A stretch of 64,000 bases of DNA from Agrilutibacter niabensis (GTDB lineage Bacteria; Pseudomonadota; Gammaproteobacteria; Xanthomonadales; Xanthomonadaceae): contig NZ_JBHSNJ010000012.1 in the NCBI RefSeq assembly GCF_042657165.1, positions 1,550,001 to 1,614,000 of the forward strand. The letters run 5' to 3'. Made by a program: the position numbers and the translations under genes. Positions 47,197 to 55,837 of the stretch are shown one piece after another (the stretch's first letter is position 1; each line of letters starts with the position of its first letter). The notes under the pieces are model-generated. The model did not search any database and was not told the origin of the DNA. It saw only the letters and a list, made by a program, of their open reading frames with translations.

Positions 47197-47625
47197 ATGA
47201 CCCTCGCAACCCGCCCCGCGCTGTCCCTGCTGGCGCCTCTGCTGTTTGCCTTCGCCGCGCTCGCCCCCACTGTCGCAAGCAGCCAGGAGCCCGAGATGTC
47301 GATGGTGTCGATCTACCGCATCGCCCCTGGCAAGCATCTGGAATTCCTGCGCTGGCAGGCCGCGCGCGACGCCGCCGCGGCGGAAGCCGGCGTTCCCGTC
47401 AACGAGTGGTATGCGCATGTCGATGGCGACAGCTGGGACTACATCAGCATTGGCCCGATGACCACCAAGGACCAGGACGACAAGATCGAGGCGATTCTCA
47501 AGGGCAAGAAGCTGACGACCGGCTTCAAGGCCGGCCTTGAACTCCGCACCCTGATGTCGTCGCATACGGACACGCTGACCCGTGGTCCGACCACTGCAGC
47601 GGCATTGGTGGAAGCCGGCAAGTAG
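47197..47625 (+). CDS. Secreted small protein of unknown function
   Basis: The 142-residue precursor has a clear Sec signal peptide (about 1-32) and a single mature domain with the pattern MVSIYRIAPGKHLEFLRW and AGVPVNEWYAHVDGDSWDYISIG. The alternation resembles small dimeric alpha/beta-barrel (NIPSNAP/ABM-like) proteins, but I do not recognise a named family. The ATG at 47197 is fixed by TAAGGAG at 47184-47190. The 212-nt upstream gap contains small inverted repeats but no gene. Confidence 0.75.
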   Translation: MTLATRPALSLLAPLLFAFAALAPTVASSQEPEMSMVSIYRIAPGKHLEFLRWQAARDAAAAEAGVPVNEWYAHVDGDSWDYISIGPMTTKDQDDKIEAILKGKKLTTGFKAGLELRTLMSSHTDTLTRGPTTAAALVEAGK

Positions 47626-47640
47626 CCCGCTTTTCACCGC

Positions 47641-47676
47641 ACCGGTAGCCGCATTCGCCGCGCGGCTACCGGTTTC
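47641..47676 (+). terminator. Intrinsic terminator
   Basis: A perfect 12-bp stem ACCGGTAGCCGC/GCGGCTACCGGT (47641-47652 with 47662-47673), loop of 9 nt, followed by TTCTCC, ends the small secreted-protein gene. The T-run is short but the stem is strong. Confidence 0.65.
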
Positions 47677-47699
47677 TCCGTGCCACAAGTCGTGCCCCA

Positions 47700-48218
47700 T
47701 CAAGTGGCGGGATGAGCCTCATGAGGGGCCAACCAGGCATAGGTGCCGCCTAGCACGGCACCGAATATCAGGTGCGTCGATACGGTCCCCCAGTTCCTTG
47801 CCGCGGCGAACCAGGGGAAGAGCTCGGTGAAGCCATAGAAATTGATTGCGTACAACAGCAGCCCGTACCCGGCGCCGAGCAAGGTCGCCGCCAAAATCGA
47901 GCGCCCCTTGGCGAAGAACGCAAAAATGAAGGCGTACACCAGCGACAGGACGGCGTGCTGGATGACCGCGGCGATCGTGACCGACAGGTCAAAGGTAAAC
48001 GGCGGTGGCAGCACGACGCTGCCTTGGGTAACGGCCGCGATCATCCGGGCCGGCACCCAGGGACTGACGCCCAGGACAAAACGCGCCATCAACATTTCGA
48101 GCACGAAATAGACGGCGCCGGCCAGCAATCCGGCCCCCAGCACGGCCTTGGCCGAAATATGCGCGCCCGGGACGGTGAAGTGGAAGTGATGGTGGTGGGA
48201 AGCGATGGTGGCAGGCAT
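47700..48218 (-). CDS. Four-helix integral membrane protein, unknown function
   Basis: The 172-residue protein has an N-terminal His-rich segment (SHHHHFHF) and four hydrophobic helices (about 22-48, 72-98, 100-125, 140-162). GAGYGLLLYAINFYGFTELFP is a conserved-looking loop. The start at ATG 48218 is supported by AAGGAGG. I do not recognise the family. It lies downstream of no obvious partner and is separated from rimO by a 146-nt gap with GC-rich inverted repeats. Confidence 0.7.
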   Translation of the reverse strand: MPATIASHHHHFHFTVPGAHISAKAVLGAGLLAGAVYFVLEMLMARFVLGVSPWVPARMIAAVTQGSVVLPPPFTFDLSVTIAAVIQHAVLSLVYAFIFAFFAKGRSILAATLLGAGYGLLLYAINFYGFTELFPWFAAARNWGTVSTHLIFGAVLGGTYAWLAPHEAHPAT

Positions 48219-48364
48219 GGCCCCTCCTTCGCGCGGCCATGTCACAACAAAGGCGCAGCCATGGCCGCTTTGACGCCGCGCATACAACTACATCACAGCA
48301 TTCGTAAGGATGCTGTGGAAAGCGTATTCATCCGAACCCGCGGGGGCGCCCGCGGCCCAAGCCG

Positions 48365-49720
48365 TCAGGCGAAAGCCACTTCCCCGTAGAGATCGTGCTC
48401 GTCGCTGCCCATGATCTCGACGTCGACGAATTCGCCCGGCTTCAGCCCGGCCTCGAAGCCGTTCTGGATCTGCACCAGGCCGTCGATCTCGGGCGCATCG
48501 GCCATTGAGCGCGCGATCGCGAGTTCGCCATCGAGCGCGTCGACCAGACAGCGCTGCACGCTGCCGACCTTCGCTTCGAGCTTGGCCGTGGAGATTTCGG
48601 CCTGGCGCTCCATGAAGCGGGCCAGGCGCTCCTGCTTCACTTCTTCCGGCACCGGATCAGGCAGGTCGTTGGCCGCGGCGCCTTCGACCGGCGAGTAGGC
48701 GAACGCGCCGACCCGGTCGAGCTGGGCCTCGTCGAGGAAGTCCAGCAGCTCCTCGAATTCCGCTTCGGTCTCGCCAGGGAACCCGACGATGAAGGTCGAG
48801 CGGATGGTGAGTTCCGGACAGATCTCGCGCCACTTGTGGATGCGCTCGCGCACCTTGTCGACGGCGCCGGGGCGCTTCATCAGCTTGAGCACGCGCGGAC
48901 TGGCGTGCTGAAACGGGATGTCGAGGTACGGCAGCAACTTTCCGTCGGCCATCAGCGGGATGATCTCGTCGACGTGCGGATACGGATACACGTAGTGCAG
49001 GCGCGTCCACATGCCCAGTTCGGACAGGCCTTCGCACAATGCCTTCATCCGCGTCTGGTACTGCCGGCCGCGCCATTCGCGCTCGGCGTACTTCACGTCG
49101 ACGCCGTAGGCCGACGTGTCCTGCGAGATCACCAGCAGTTCCCTGACGCCGCCCATCGCGAGCTTCTCCGCTTCGCGCAGCACCTGGTCGACCGGGCGGG
49201 AGACGAGGTCGCCGCGCATCGACGGGATGATGCAGAAGCTGCAGCGGTGGTTGCAGCCTTCGGAAATCTTCAGGTAGGCGTAGTGCTTCGGCGTCAGCTT
49301 GATCCCGACATCGCTGTCGTCGACCGCAAGCGGCCGACGGGGCACCAGATTGATGAAGGGATCGTGCCTCGGCGGCAGCGCCTTGTGCACGGCTTCCATC
49401 ACGCTGGTGTAGTCCTGCGGCCCGCTGATCGACAGCACGCCCGGATGTGCCTCGCGGATCACTTCCTCGCGCTTGCCCAGGCAGCCGGTCACGATGACCT
49501 TGCCGTTCTCGGCCATCGCCTCGCCAATCGCATCCAGGGATTCGGTCACCGCCGAATCGATGAAACCGCAGGTGTTGACCACGACGACGTCGGCGTCGTC
49601 GTACGTCGGCACCAGGTCATAACCTTCGACCTTGAGCTGGGTAAGGATGCGTTCGGAATCGACCAGCGCCTTCGGACAACCGAGGCTGACGAACCCGACT
49701 TTTGGATTGGCAAGGGACAT
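48365..49720 (-). CDS. rimO: Ribosomal protein uS12 methylthiotransferase RimO
   Basis: RimO adds a methylthio group to Asp of ribosomal protein S12. The 451-residue protein has the MTTase domain cysteines Cys15, Cys51 and Cys80, the radical-SAM cluster Cys156/160/163 (CNHRCSFC) and a C-terminal TRAM domain. VGFVSLGCPKALVDSE is the RimO signature. The start ATG 49720 follows a perfect TATAAT. Confidence 0.96.
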   Translation of the reverse strand: MSLANPKVGFVSLGCPKALVDSERILTQLKVEGYDLVPTYDDADVVVVNTCGFIDSAVTESLDAIGEAMAENGKVIVTGCLGKREEVIREAHPGVLSISGPQDYTSVMEAVHKALPPRHDPFINLVPRRPLAVDDSDVGIKLTPKHYAYLKISEGCNHRCSFCIIPSMRGDLVSRPVDQVLREAEKLAMGGVRELLVISQDTSAYGVDVKYAEREWRGRQYQTRMKALCEGLSELGMWTRLHYVYPYPHVDEIIPLMADGKLLPYLDIPFQHASPRVLKLMKRPGAVDKVRERIHKWREICPELTIRSTFIVGFPGETEAEFEELLDFLDEAQLDRVGAFAYSPVEGAAANDLPDPVPEEVKQERLARFMERQAEISTAKLEAKVGSVQRCLVDALDGELAIARSMADAPEIDGLVQIQNGFEAGLKPGEFVDVEIMGSDEHDLYGEVAFA

Positions 49721-49746
49721 GAAAGAAAATCCAGAAAAAACAGGTA

Positions 49747-49752
49747 ATTATA
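49747..49752 (-). promoter_or_regulatory. TATAAT -10 element of rimO
   Basis: The minus strand reads TATAAT at 49752-49747, 27 nt before the rimO start codon. No good -35 is present at 16-18 nt. It lies in the 118-nt divergent gap shared with the dienelactone hydrolase-family gene. Confidence 0.45.
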
Positions 49753-49838
49753 CCGCCGCTGCAGACTTCGGACGGGCGGCTTGCACGATCGGCACCGGAA
49801 GGCGTTAAGTAGGCGCTCCGCCATCCCTGTCCGCCCCC

Positions 49839-50507
49839 ATGAGCCGCTGGATCGACCTGAACACGCCTCACGGACCGGTCCGGGCCTGGCGCGCGGAGCC
49901 TGCCGGGCCTTCCCGGGGCGCGGTAGTGGTGCTGCAGGAGATTTTCGGGGTCAATCCGCACATCCGCAGCGTGACCGAACGCTTCGCGTCCGAGGGCTTC
50001 GTCGCGCTGGCCCCCAGCCTGTTCGACCCGGTCGAACCCGGCATCGAGCTGGGTTACGGCGACGCCGAGGCCCAACGCGGCGTGGACCTGCGCAATCGCG
50101 TCGGCTTCGAACGCGCCGTCGATGTGGTCGAAGCCGCGGCCGACCTGCTTGGGGCCGAGGGCCTGCGTACCGGCGTCGTCGGTTTCTGCTGGGGCGGCAG
50201 CGTCAGCTTCCTCGCCAATACGCGCCTGGGCCTGCCGACCGTGAGTTATTACGGCGCGCGCAGCGTGCCCTTCCTCGATGAACCGGCGCGCGCTCCACTG
50301 ATGTTCCATTTCGGCGCACGCGACAAGAGCATTCCGCCCGGCGACATCGAACTGCATCGGACCAAGCAACCGGCTGCGAGGATCTTCGTCTACGAAGGCG
50401 CGGATCACGCCTTCAACCGCGATGTCGACAACAGCCACTACCACGCCGCCAGCGCCACCCAGGCCTGGCAACGCACCCTGGATTTCTTCGCGGAGAACCT
50501 GCGATGA
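49839..50507 (+). CDS. Dienelactone hydrolase-family protein
   Basis: The 222-residue alpha/beta-hydrolase has the family triad Cys117 (GFCWGGS), Asp162 (ARDKS) and His190 (GADHAFN), and Glu34 in LQEIFGVN, the residue that activates the cysteine. True dienelactone hydrolase acts in chlorocatechol degradation; no such pathway is visible here, so the substrate is unknown. It starts the plus-strand operon that continues into the 5-oxoproline genes, overlapping the next gene by ATGA. Confidence 0.88.
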   Translation: MSRWIDLNTPHGPVRAWRAEPAGPSRGAVVVLQEIFGVNPHIRSVTERFASEGFVALAPSLFDPVEPGIELGYGDAEAQRGVDLRNRVGFERAVDVVEAAADLLGAEGLRTGVVGFCWGGSVSFLANTRLGLPTVSYYGARSVPFLDEPARAPLMFHFGARDKSIPPGDIELHRTKQPAARIFVYEGADHAFNRDVDNSHYHAASATQAWQRTLDFFAENLR

Positions 50508-50932
50508 ACAAGGCAGGCAAGCAGTCCATCGGCTGGCACCTGCACCCGCAACTGGCCGAGGACACGCACCCCGTCGCGCATTTCGCCTTGAGCGACCTGC
50601 AACTGATGGACGATGCCAACCATCCCTGGCTGATTCTGGTGCCGCGCGTGGAGGATGCCGTGGAGTGGATCGACCTCGACGACACGCAGCAGGCCGAGCT
50701 CACCCGCGAAATCGGCCGCGCCTGCCGGGCGCTGCAATCCCTGTTCAAGCCGAACAAGCTCAACGTCGCCGCGCTGGGCAACATGGTCCCCCAGTTGCAC
50801 GTGCACGTGATCGCCCGTTTCAACGACGACATCGCCTGGCCGCGGCCGGTGTGGGGTACCGCGACTGCCCAGCCCTACTCGCCAGAAGAGCTCGTGCGTC
50901 GCATCGAAACCCTGCGCGCGGCCCTGGCGTGA
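50504..50932 (+). CDS. HIT-domain protein
   Basis: The 142-residue protein has the histidine-triad active site in PQLHVHVIARF, where His99 and His101 are present and the first triad position is Gln, a common variant in bacterial HIT proteins. Members hydrolyse or transfer nucleotidyl groups. It is translationally coupled to both neighbours (ATGA at 50504 and GTGA at 50929). Confidence 0.88.
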   Translation: MNKAGKQSIGWHLHPQLAEDTHPVAHFALSDLQLMDDANHPWLILVPRVEDAVEWIDLDDTQQAELTREIGRACRALQSLFKPNKLNVAALGNMVPQLHVHVIARFNDDIAWPRPVWGTATAQPYSPEELVRRIETLRAALA

Positions 50933-51636
50933 CCCCACGCAGGATGGCGCGGGAAACGCATGGGCACGAACGCGTGCTCCTCGAAGCGATCGCCGACGAT
51001 GCCCTGTTGCTGCGAATCGGCGATCGCATCGATGCGAAGACGAATGCGCGCGTGCGTGCCCTGTGCGAACGCATCCGGTCACGGCGGCCCGCATGGTTGC
51101 GCGACCTCGTGCCCGCCTACGCCAGCGCCGGGGTGTTCTTTGATGCACTGCTGATCGATGCATCGGAAGCGGAGGCATGGCTTCGCGACCAGCTCGCCGC
51201 CTTGCCTTCGGATGCCAGCCTTGCGACAGCAACGGCGCGCATCGTGGACATTCCGGTCGTGTACGGCGGCGAGGCCGGACCGGATCTCGAGAGCGCCGCG
51301 GCAGAACTGGGCATCACGGCCTCGCAACTGGCACAACGGCATGCCGCGGGCGAATACACGGTGGCCATGATCGGCTTCGCCCCCGGCTTTCCGTACCTGC
51401 TGGGCCTCGATCCAGCGCTCGCCCTGCCGCGGCTGGCGTCGCCGCGAACGTCCGTACCCGCCGGCAGTGTCGGCATCGGCGGGGCGCAGACCGGGATCTA
51501 TCCCCGCGAGAGTCCCGGCGGTTGGCGGCTGATTGGTCGCACGCCGTTGGTGCTGTTCGATCCGACCCAGGAACCGCCTGCGTTGCTGACGCCGGGCGAC
51601 CGCGTGCGCTTCGTCGCCGTGGATGGCCAGGCGTGA
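50929..51636 (+). CDS. pxpB: 5-oxoprolinase subunit PxpB
   Basis: PxpB with PxpC and PxpA forms the prokaryotic ATP-dependent 5-oxoprolinase that opens pyroglutamate to glutamate. The 235-residue protein has the KipI/allophanate-hydrolase subunit 1 signatures VAMIGFAPGFPYLLGLD and PAGSVGIGGAQTGIYP. The start is probably GTG 50929, overlapping the HIT gene stop; an ATG five codons later at 50944 is an alternative. Confidence 0.94.
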   Translation: MTPRRMARETHGHERVLLEAIADDALLLRIGDRIDAKTNARVRALCERIRSRRPAWLRDLVPAYASAGVFFDALLIDASEAEAWLRDQLAALPSDASLATATARIVDIPVVYGGEAGPDLESAAAELGITASQLAQRHAAGEYTVAMIGFAPGFPYLLGLDPALALPRLASPRTSVPAGSVGIGGAQTGIYPRESPGGWRLIGRTPLVLFDPTQEPPALLTPGDRVRFVAVDGQA

Positions 51637-52598
51637 CGCTGCGGATCCTTGCCCCCGGCCTGCTCACCACCGTCCAGGATGCGGGCCGATCCGGCTGGCG
51701 ACACCTGGGCGTCGCGCAATGCGGTGCGCTCGACCCCGCAGCCGCCGCGCTGGCGAATCGACTGGCGGGCAATGCCGCCGGCGAAGCCGTGCTCGAACTC
51801 ACGTTGCACGGACCGACCCTGCAGTTCGACCACCCGGTTCGCCTCGCGATCTGCGGTGCGCGCGTGCTGGGCCGTTTCCAATCCGCATCCGGAGCGAAGT
51901 TCACCGTCGAAGCCGGTCGTCCAGTGGAGTTGCCCGCCGGCGTCCTGCGCATCGGCGCACTTCACGACGGTGCGCGTGCATGGCTCGCGATCGCGGGCGG
52001 CATCGACGTACCGGTGGTGCTCGGCAGTCGCAGTACCGACCTGCGCGGCGGCTTCGGCGGTATCGGCGGAAGGGGCTTGCGTGCAGGCGACGAACTGGCC
52101 TTGCGCGTACCCCCTTCGATCGCATGTACGCAACCGCGCATGCCCAGATGGTGGATCGATCCGGATGCTGACGAACGAGGCCTGCCGATCCGCTACGTAC
52201 CCTCGCTGCAATCCGGCACCGTGCGGCTCGACGGTCGCGCGTGGAAGGTGAGCAATCGCAGCGACCGCCAGGGAGCGCGGCTCGAAGGCCCGATGCTCGC
52301 TGCGACGGGCGACGAGGAAATCTCGGCGCCGGTTGCACCCGGCACGGTCCAGCTTCCGTCCAACGGGCAACCCATCGTCCTGCTCGCCGACGCGCAGACG
52401 GTGGGAGGTTATCCGCGACTGGGCCACGTCGTGGCGGCCGACCTGCACCGGCTTGCGCAGTTGCGGCCGGGCGACGAAGTGCGCTTCCAGTCCTGCGACA
52501 TGCAAACCGCGACGCGGCTCGCTTGCGCCCTGCGTGCACGGGTCGCCAGAATCGCCCTGATGATCGACCAACAAATCACCAGGGGAAATCTCGAATGA
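51633..52598 (+). CDS. pxpC: 5-oxoprolinase subunit PxpC
   Basis: PxpC is the KipA/allophanate-hydrolase subunit 2 partner of PxpB. The 321-residue protein begins LRILAPGLLTTVQDAGRSG and has the family core GVAQCGALDPAAAALAN and PIVLLADAQTVGGYP. Translation starts at GTG 51633, overlapping pxpB (GTGA). Its TGA overlaps the ATG of the small membrane-protein gene. Confidence 0.95.
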   Translation: MTLRILAPGLLTTVQDAGRSGWRHLGVAQCGALDPAAAALANRLAGNAAGEAVLELTLHGPTLQFDHPVRLAICGARVLGRFQSASGAKFTVEAGRPVELPAGVLRIGALHDGARAWLAIAGGIDVPVVLGSRSTDLRGGFGGIGGRGLRAGDELALRVPPSIACTQPRMPRWWIDPDADERGLPIRYVPSLQSGTVRLDGRAWKVSNRSDRQGARLEGPMLAATGDEEISAPVAPGTVQLPSNGQPIVLLADAQTVGGYPRLGHVVAADLHRLAQLRPGDEVRFQSCDMQTATRLACALRARVARIALMIDQQITRGNLE

Positions 52599-52759
52599 AG
52601 GGCAACGCCATCGCTGCACTCGTGCTGATCATCGTCGGCACGCTGTTCCTGCTGAGGAACCTCGGCTTCAACGTTCCGGGCCTCGGCAATCTGATCTCGA
52701 CGTGGTGGCCGGCGATCCTGATCGTGGTCGGCCTGGGCCTGCTCTTCAATCGCAAGTAG
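52595..52759 (+). CDS. 54-residue LiaI/LiaF-like membrane protein
   Basis: The product has two hydrophobic segments (about 6-20 and 37-49) around a LLRNLGFNVPG turn and ends LLFNRK. This pattern matches the LiaI-LiaF-like transmembrane region (DUF5668-type). The ATG overlaps the pxpC TGA (ATGA), so it is in the same mRNA and probably translated by coupling. Such a gene between pxpC and pxpA is not part of the described oxoprolinase, so its role here is unknown. Confidence 0.75.
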   Translation: MKGNAIAALVLIIVGTLFLLRNLGFNVPGLGNLISTWWPAILIVVGLGLLFNRK

Positions 52760-52770
52760 CCAGCAGCGAC

Positions 52771-53520
52771 GTGCGCATCGACTTCAACTGCGATCTGGGC
52801 GAAGGCTGCGGCGATGACGCCGCGATCATCCCCTTGATCACCTCGGCCAGCATCGCCTGCGGCGGCCACGCCGGGGATGAGGCCACGATGCGCACGACCC
52901 TGCGCCTTTGCCGCGGGCATGGCGTCGCGGCGGGTGCGCACCCGGGGTATGCGGATCGGATGAACTTCGGGCGGAACGCGCTGCCGCTTTCGCCCTCCCA
53001 GGTCGGTGAACTGATCACAAGCCAGATCGCAGTCCTGGCGGGCATCGCCGCTTTCGAGGGAATGCGGCTCGCGCACGTGAAGCCGCACGGTGCCCTGTAC
53101 AACGTCGCCGCGCGGGATTCCGACGTGGCAACGGCAATCGCTGAAGCCGTCGCGCGCTTCGATCCACGTCTGGTCCTGTTCGGCCTGTCCGGCTCGCAAC
53201 TGACCGCGGCGGGCGAAGCCGTGGGCCTGCGCGTCGCGCATGAAGTCTTCGCCGAACGCCGTTACGAAGCCGACGGCTCGCTCACGCCGCGCAGCCATGC
53301 GGACGCGGTGATCCACAACCTCGATGGCGCCATCGCGCAGGTTCGCCGCTTCGTCCGCAACGGCAGCGTGATTGCCCGCACCGGCGAGCAGTTGCCGCTC
53401 CGCGCGGACACGCTGTGCCTGCACGGCGACCGCGCCGACGCCGCCCGATTCGCCCGCGCGATCCGCGACGCCCTGGAAGCCGATGGGGTCCGCATCCAGT
53501 CCTTCGGAGCGAGCGAATGA
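52771..53520 (+). CDS. pxpA: 5-oxoprolinase subunit PxpA
   Basis: PxpA is the LamB/YcsF-family subunit of the 5-oxoprolinase. The 249-residue protein has IDFNCDLGEGCGDD at the N-terminus, ACGGHAGDEATM and AHVKPHGALYN, all family landmarks. Translation starts at GTG 52771. Its TGA overlaps the ATG of the DUF969 gene. Confidence 0.95.
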   Translation: MRIDFNCDLGEGCGDDAAIIPLITSASIACGGHAGDEATMRTTLRLCRGHGVAAGAHPGYADRMNFGRNALPLSPSQVGELITSQIAVLAGIAAFEGMRLAHVKPHGALYNVAARDSDVATAIAEAVARFDPRLVLFGLSGSQLTAAGEAVGLRVAHEVFAERRYEADGSLTPRSHADAVIHNLDGAIAQVRRFVRNGSVIARTGEQLPLRADTLCLHGDRADAARFARAIRDALEADGVRIQSFGASE

Positions 53521-54215
53521 ACTACTGGCCCTTGCTGGGCGTCGCCGTGGTCGTGACCGGATTCGTGCTGCGGTTGAATCCGGTCATCGTGGTGGTCAGC
53601 GCCGGCCTAGTCAGTGGGTTGACCGCCGGCATGTCCCTGCCCGACCTGCTGGCGCTGCTGGGCGAAAGCTTCGTTTCCAACCGCGCACTGCTGCTGTTCG
53701 CCTTCACCCTGCCCACGATCGGCGTGCTCGAGCGCGCCGGTCTGCGCGAACACGCACTCGCCTGGATCACGCGGCTACGCGGCGTCACGATGGCGCGGCT
53801 GCTCATCACCTACCTGGGCGTGCGTCAGCTGCTGAGCATGGTCGGGCTGATCGACATCGCTGGCCACGCCCAGACCGTGCGCCCGCTGCTCGCGCCGATG
53901 GCCGAATCCGCCGCCGAGAAGACCCAGGGCGGCCTGGACCGCGTGCAGACCCAGCGCGTGCATGCGCTGTCCGCCGCAACCGACAACGTGGGCCGCTTCT
54001 TCGGCGAAGACGTGTTCCTGGCCTTCGGCGCCGTGCTGTTGATCCAGGGCTTCTTCAACGAGCACGGCATCGCATTGCAACCGCTGCAGATCGCGATTTG
54101 GGCACTGCCTACCGCGATCGCCGCGTTCGTGATCCATGCGATCCGCATCAGCTGGTTCCAGCGCAACCTGGCGCACGCGGCGACGCAACCGGGGAGCGCC
54201 CATGTTGCGGATTGA
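53517..54215 (+). CDS. DUF969 membrane protein, candidate 5-oxoproline transporter subunit
   Basis: The 232-residue protein has about six helices and the DUF969 landmarks FTLPTIGVLERAGLRE and ATDNVGRFFGEDVFLAFGA. DUF969 and DUF979 proteins are almost always encoded together beside pxp or pcp genes, and are predicted on that basis to import 5-oxoproline; no direct assay is implied by the sequence. It overlaps pxpA by 4 nt and the DUF979 gene by 14 nt. Confidence 0.88.
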   Translation: MNYWPLLGVAVVVTGFVLRLNPVIVVVSAGLVSGLTAGMSLPDLLALLGESFVSNRALLLFAFTLPTIGVLERAGLREHALAWITRLRGVTMARLLITYLGVRQLLSMVGLIDIAGHAQTVRPLLAPMAESAAEKTQGGLDRVQTQRVHALSAATDNVGRFFGEDVFLAFGAVLLIQGFFNEHGIALQPLQIAIWALPTAIAAFVIHAIRISWFQRNLAHAATQPGSAHVAD

Positions 54216-55167
54216 ACACTTCTACTGGGTGCTGGCCGCGTTCCTGCTGTACACGGGCTGGCGCAACGTGCGCGAGCGTCGCTTCGCCCATGCGGCCTTC
54301 TGGGGTCTGATCGCTTTGCTGTTCGCCTGTGGCGAACCCGTACTGCTCGCCAGCAAGGCCGGCGACAAGCTGCCGGCACAGCTGGCAGGCGTCGCCGTGA
54401 TCGCCCTCGCGCTGCTCGCGACGCGGATGCGACGCGAGCACATCGCCGAAGCGCCCGAGGAACAGCGCCGTGCCTCGGCGCTGCGCCTGGGCCACAAGCT
54501 GTTCGTCCCCGCGCTGCTGATCCCCCTCGTCACGGTGCTCGTCGTGTTGTTCGGCGCGAAGCTGCACGTAGGTGCGACGCCGCTTTTTGCGGAGGGCAAC
54601 ATCACCCTGCCCGCCCTTGCTTTGGCGAGCATCCTGGCTGCCTTGGCCGCCATCGCCATTACGCGCGAGCGTCCGATCCAGGCCGCGGCCGAAGGCCGGC
54701 GCCTGCTCGACACCATGGGCTGGGCAGCGCTGCTGCCGCTGGTGCTGGCGACCCTGGGCGGCGTATTCGCCGCCAGCGGCGTCGGCGAGGCGGTGGCGGC
54801 ATTGGTGTCCGCTGTGATCCCGGCCGACAGCCGCGTCGCCTGCCTGCTGGCGTTCGGGCTGGGGATGGTCCTGTTCACCGTCATCATGGGCAACGCATTC
54901 GCGGCCTTCCCGGTGATGATGGCGGGCATCGGCCTGCCGCTGCTGATCCAGCGCCACGGCGCGGATCCCGCGGCGCTCGGCGCGATCGGCATGGTCACGG
55001 GCTACTGCGGAACGCTGATGACGCCGATGGCGGCCAACTTCAACCTCGTGCCCGCGGCGCTGCTCGAGCTCGACGATCCCAACGCAGTCATTCGCGTGCA
55101 ACTGCCCACCGCCATCCCCCTGATGCTGGTGAACCTGCTGCTGATGTACTGGCTGGTGTTCCGGTGA
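54202..55167 (+). CDS. DUF979 membrane protein, candidate 5-oxoproline transporter subunit
   Basis: The 321-residue protein has about ten helices with FACGEPVLLASK, GVFAASGVGEAVA and GMVTGYCGTLMTPMAANFN. The TGYCGTLMTPMA segment resembles the re-entrant loop of other secondary carriers. It starts at ATG 54202 inside the end of the DUF969 gene and overlaps pcp by GTGA, so the transporter pair is embedded between oxoprolinase and pyroglutamyl-peptidase genes. Confidence 0.88.
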   Translation: MLRIEHFYWVLAAFLLYTGWRNVRERRFAHAAFWGLIALLFACGEPVLLASKAGDKLPAQLAGVAVIALALLATRMRREHIAEAPEEQRRASALRLGHKLFVPALLIPLVTVLVVLFGAKLHVGATPLFAEGNITLPALALASILAALAAIAITRERPIQAAAEGRRLLDTMGWAALLPLVLATLGGVFAASGVGEAVAALVSAVIPADSRVACLLAFGLGMVLFTVIMGNAFAAFPVMMAGIGLPLLIQRHGADPAALGAIGMVTGYCGTLMTPMAANFNLVPAALLELDDPNAVIRVQLPTAIPLMLVNLLLMYWLVFR

Positions 55168-55820
55168 GCGCAACGAAGCCGCGCGTGGTCCTGCTGACAG
55201 GTTTCGCGCCTTTCGGTGGGGAAACCGTCAATCCGAGCTGGCAGGCCGTGCGGGTATTGCACGGAAAACAGGTCGCCGGGCAGCGCATCATCGCCCGGCA
55301 ATTGCCGGTGGAATTTGGTGCTTCCTTGAAGGAACTGCGCGCGGCCATCCGCGAAACGAAGCCATCGCTCGTGCTGTGCGTCGGCCAGGCCGGTGGTCGC
55401 GCATCCATGTCGCTGGAACGGGTCGCGATCAACGTCGACGACGCGCGGATTCCCGACAATGCCGGTGCCCGACCCATCGATACCGAAGTCGTCGCGGGAG
55501 GCCCTGCCGCCTATTTCAGCGGTCTCCCGATCAAGGCGATGCTGGCCGCCCTGCAGGAAGCGGGAATTCCCGCGGAAGTGTCACAGACCGCGGGTACCTA
55601 CGTCTGCAATCATGTCTTCTATGGGCTGATGCACGCGTTGCGCAACCGCAAGGTACGCGGCGGCTTCGTGCACATCCCCTACTCCCCCGAACAGGCCGCG
55701 CACCATCCCGGCGCGCCCAGCCTGCCGGTCGAAACCGTCAGCCATGGCCTGCGGATTGCGCTGCGCGTCGCGCTCGAAACGGGCGAGGACCGCAAGCTTG
55801 CGGCCGGGGCCGAACATTGA
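55164..55820 (+). CDS. pcp: Pyroglutamyl-peptidase I
   Basis: Pcp removes N-terminal pyroglutamate from peptides and so produces 5-oxoproline. The 218-residue protein has the catalytic Glu85 (LERVAINVDDARIPDN), Cys148 (GTYVCNHVFYG) and His170 (GFVHIPY). The start is GTG 55164, overlapping the DUF979 stop. It connects the operon to peptide turnover. Confidence 0.95.
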   Translation: MSATKPRVVLLTGFAPFGGETVNPSWQAVRVLHGKQVAGQRIIARQLPVEFGASLKELRAAIRETKPSLVLCVGQAGGRASMSLERVAINVDDARIPDNAGARPIDTEVVAGGPAAYFSGLPIKAMLAALQEAGIPAEVSQTAGTYVCNHVFYGLMHALRNRKVRGGFVHIPYSPEQAAHHPGAPSLPVETVSHGLRIALRVALETGEDRKLAAGAEH

Positions 55821-55837
55821 ATCCATCAGGAAATCCA

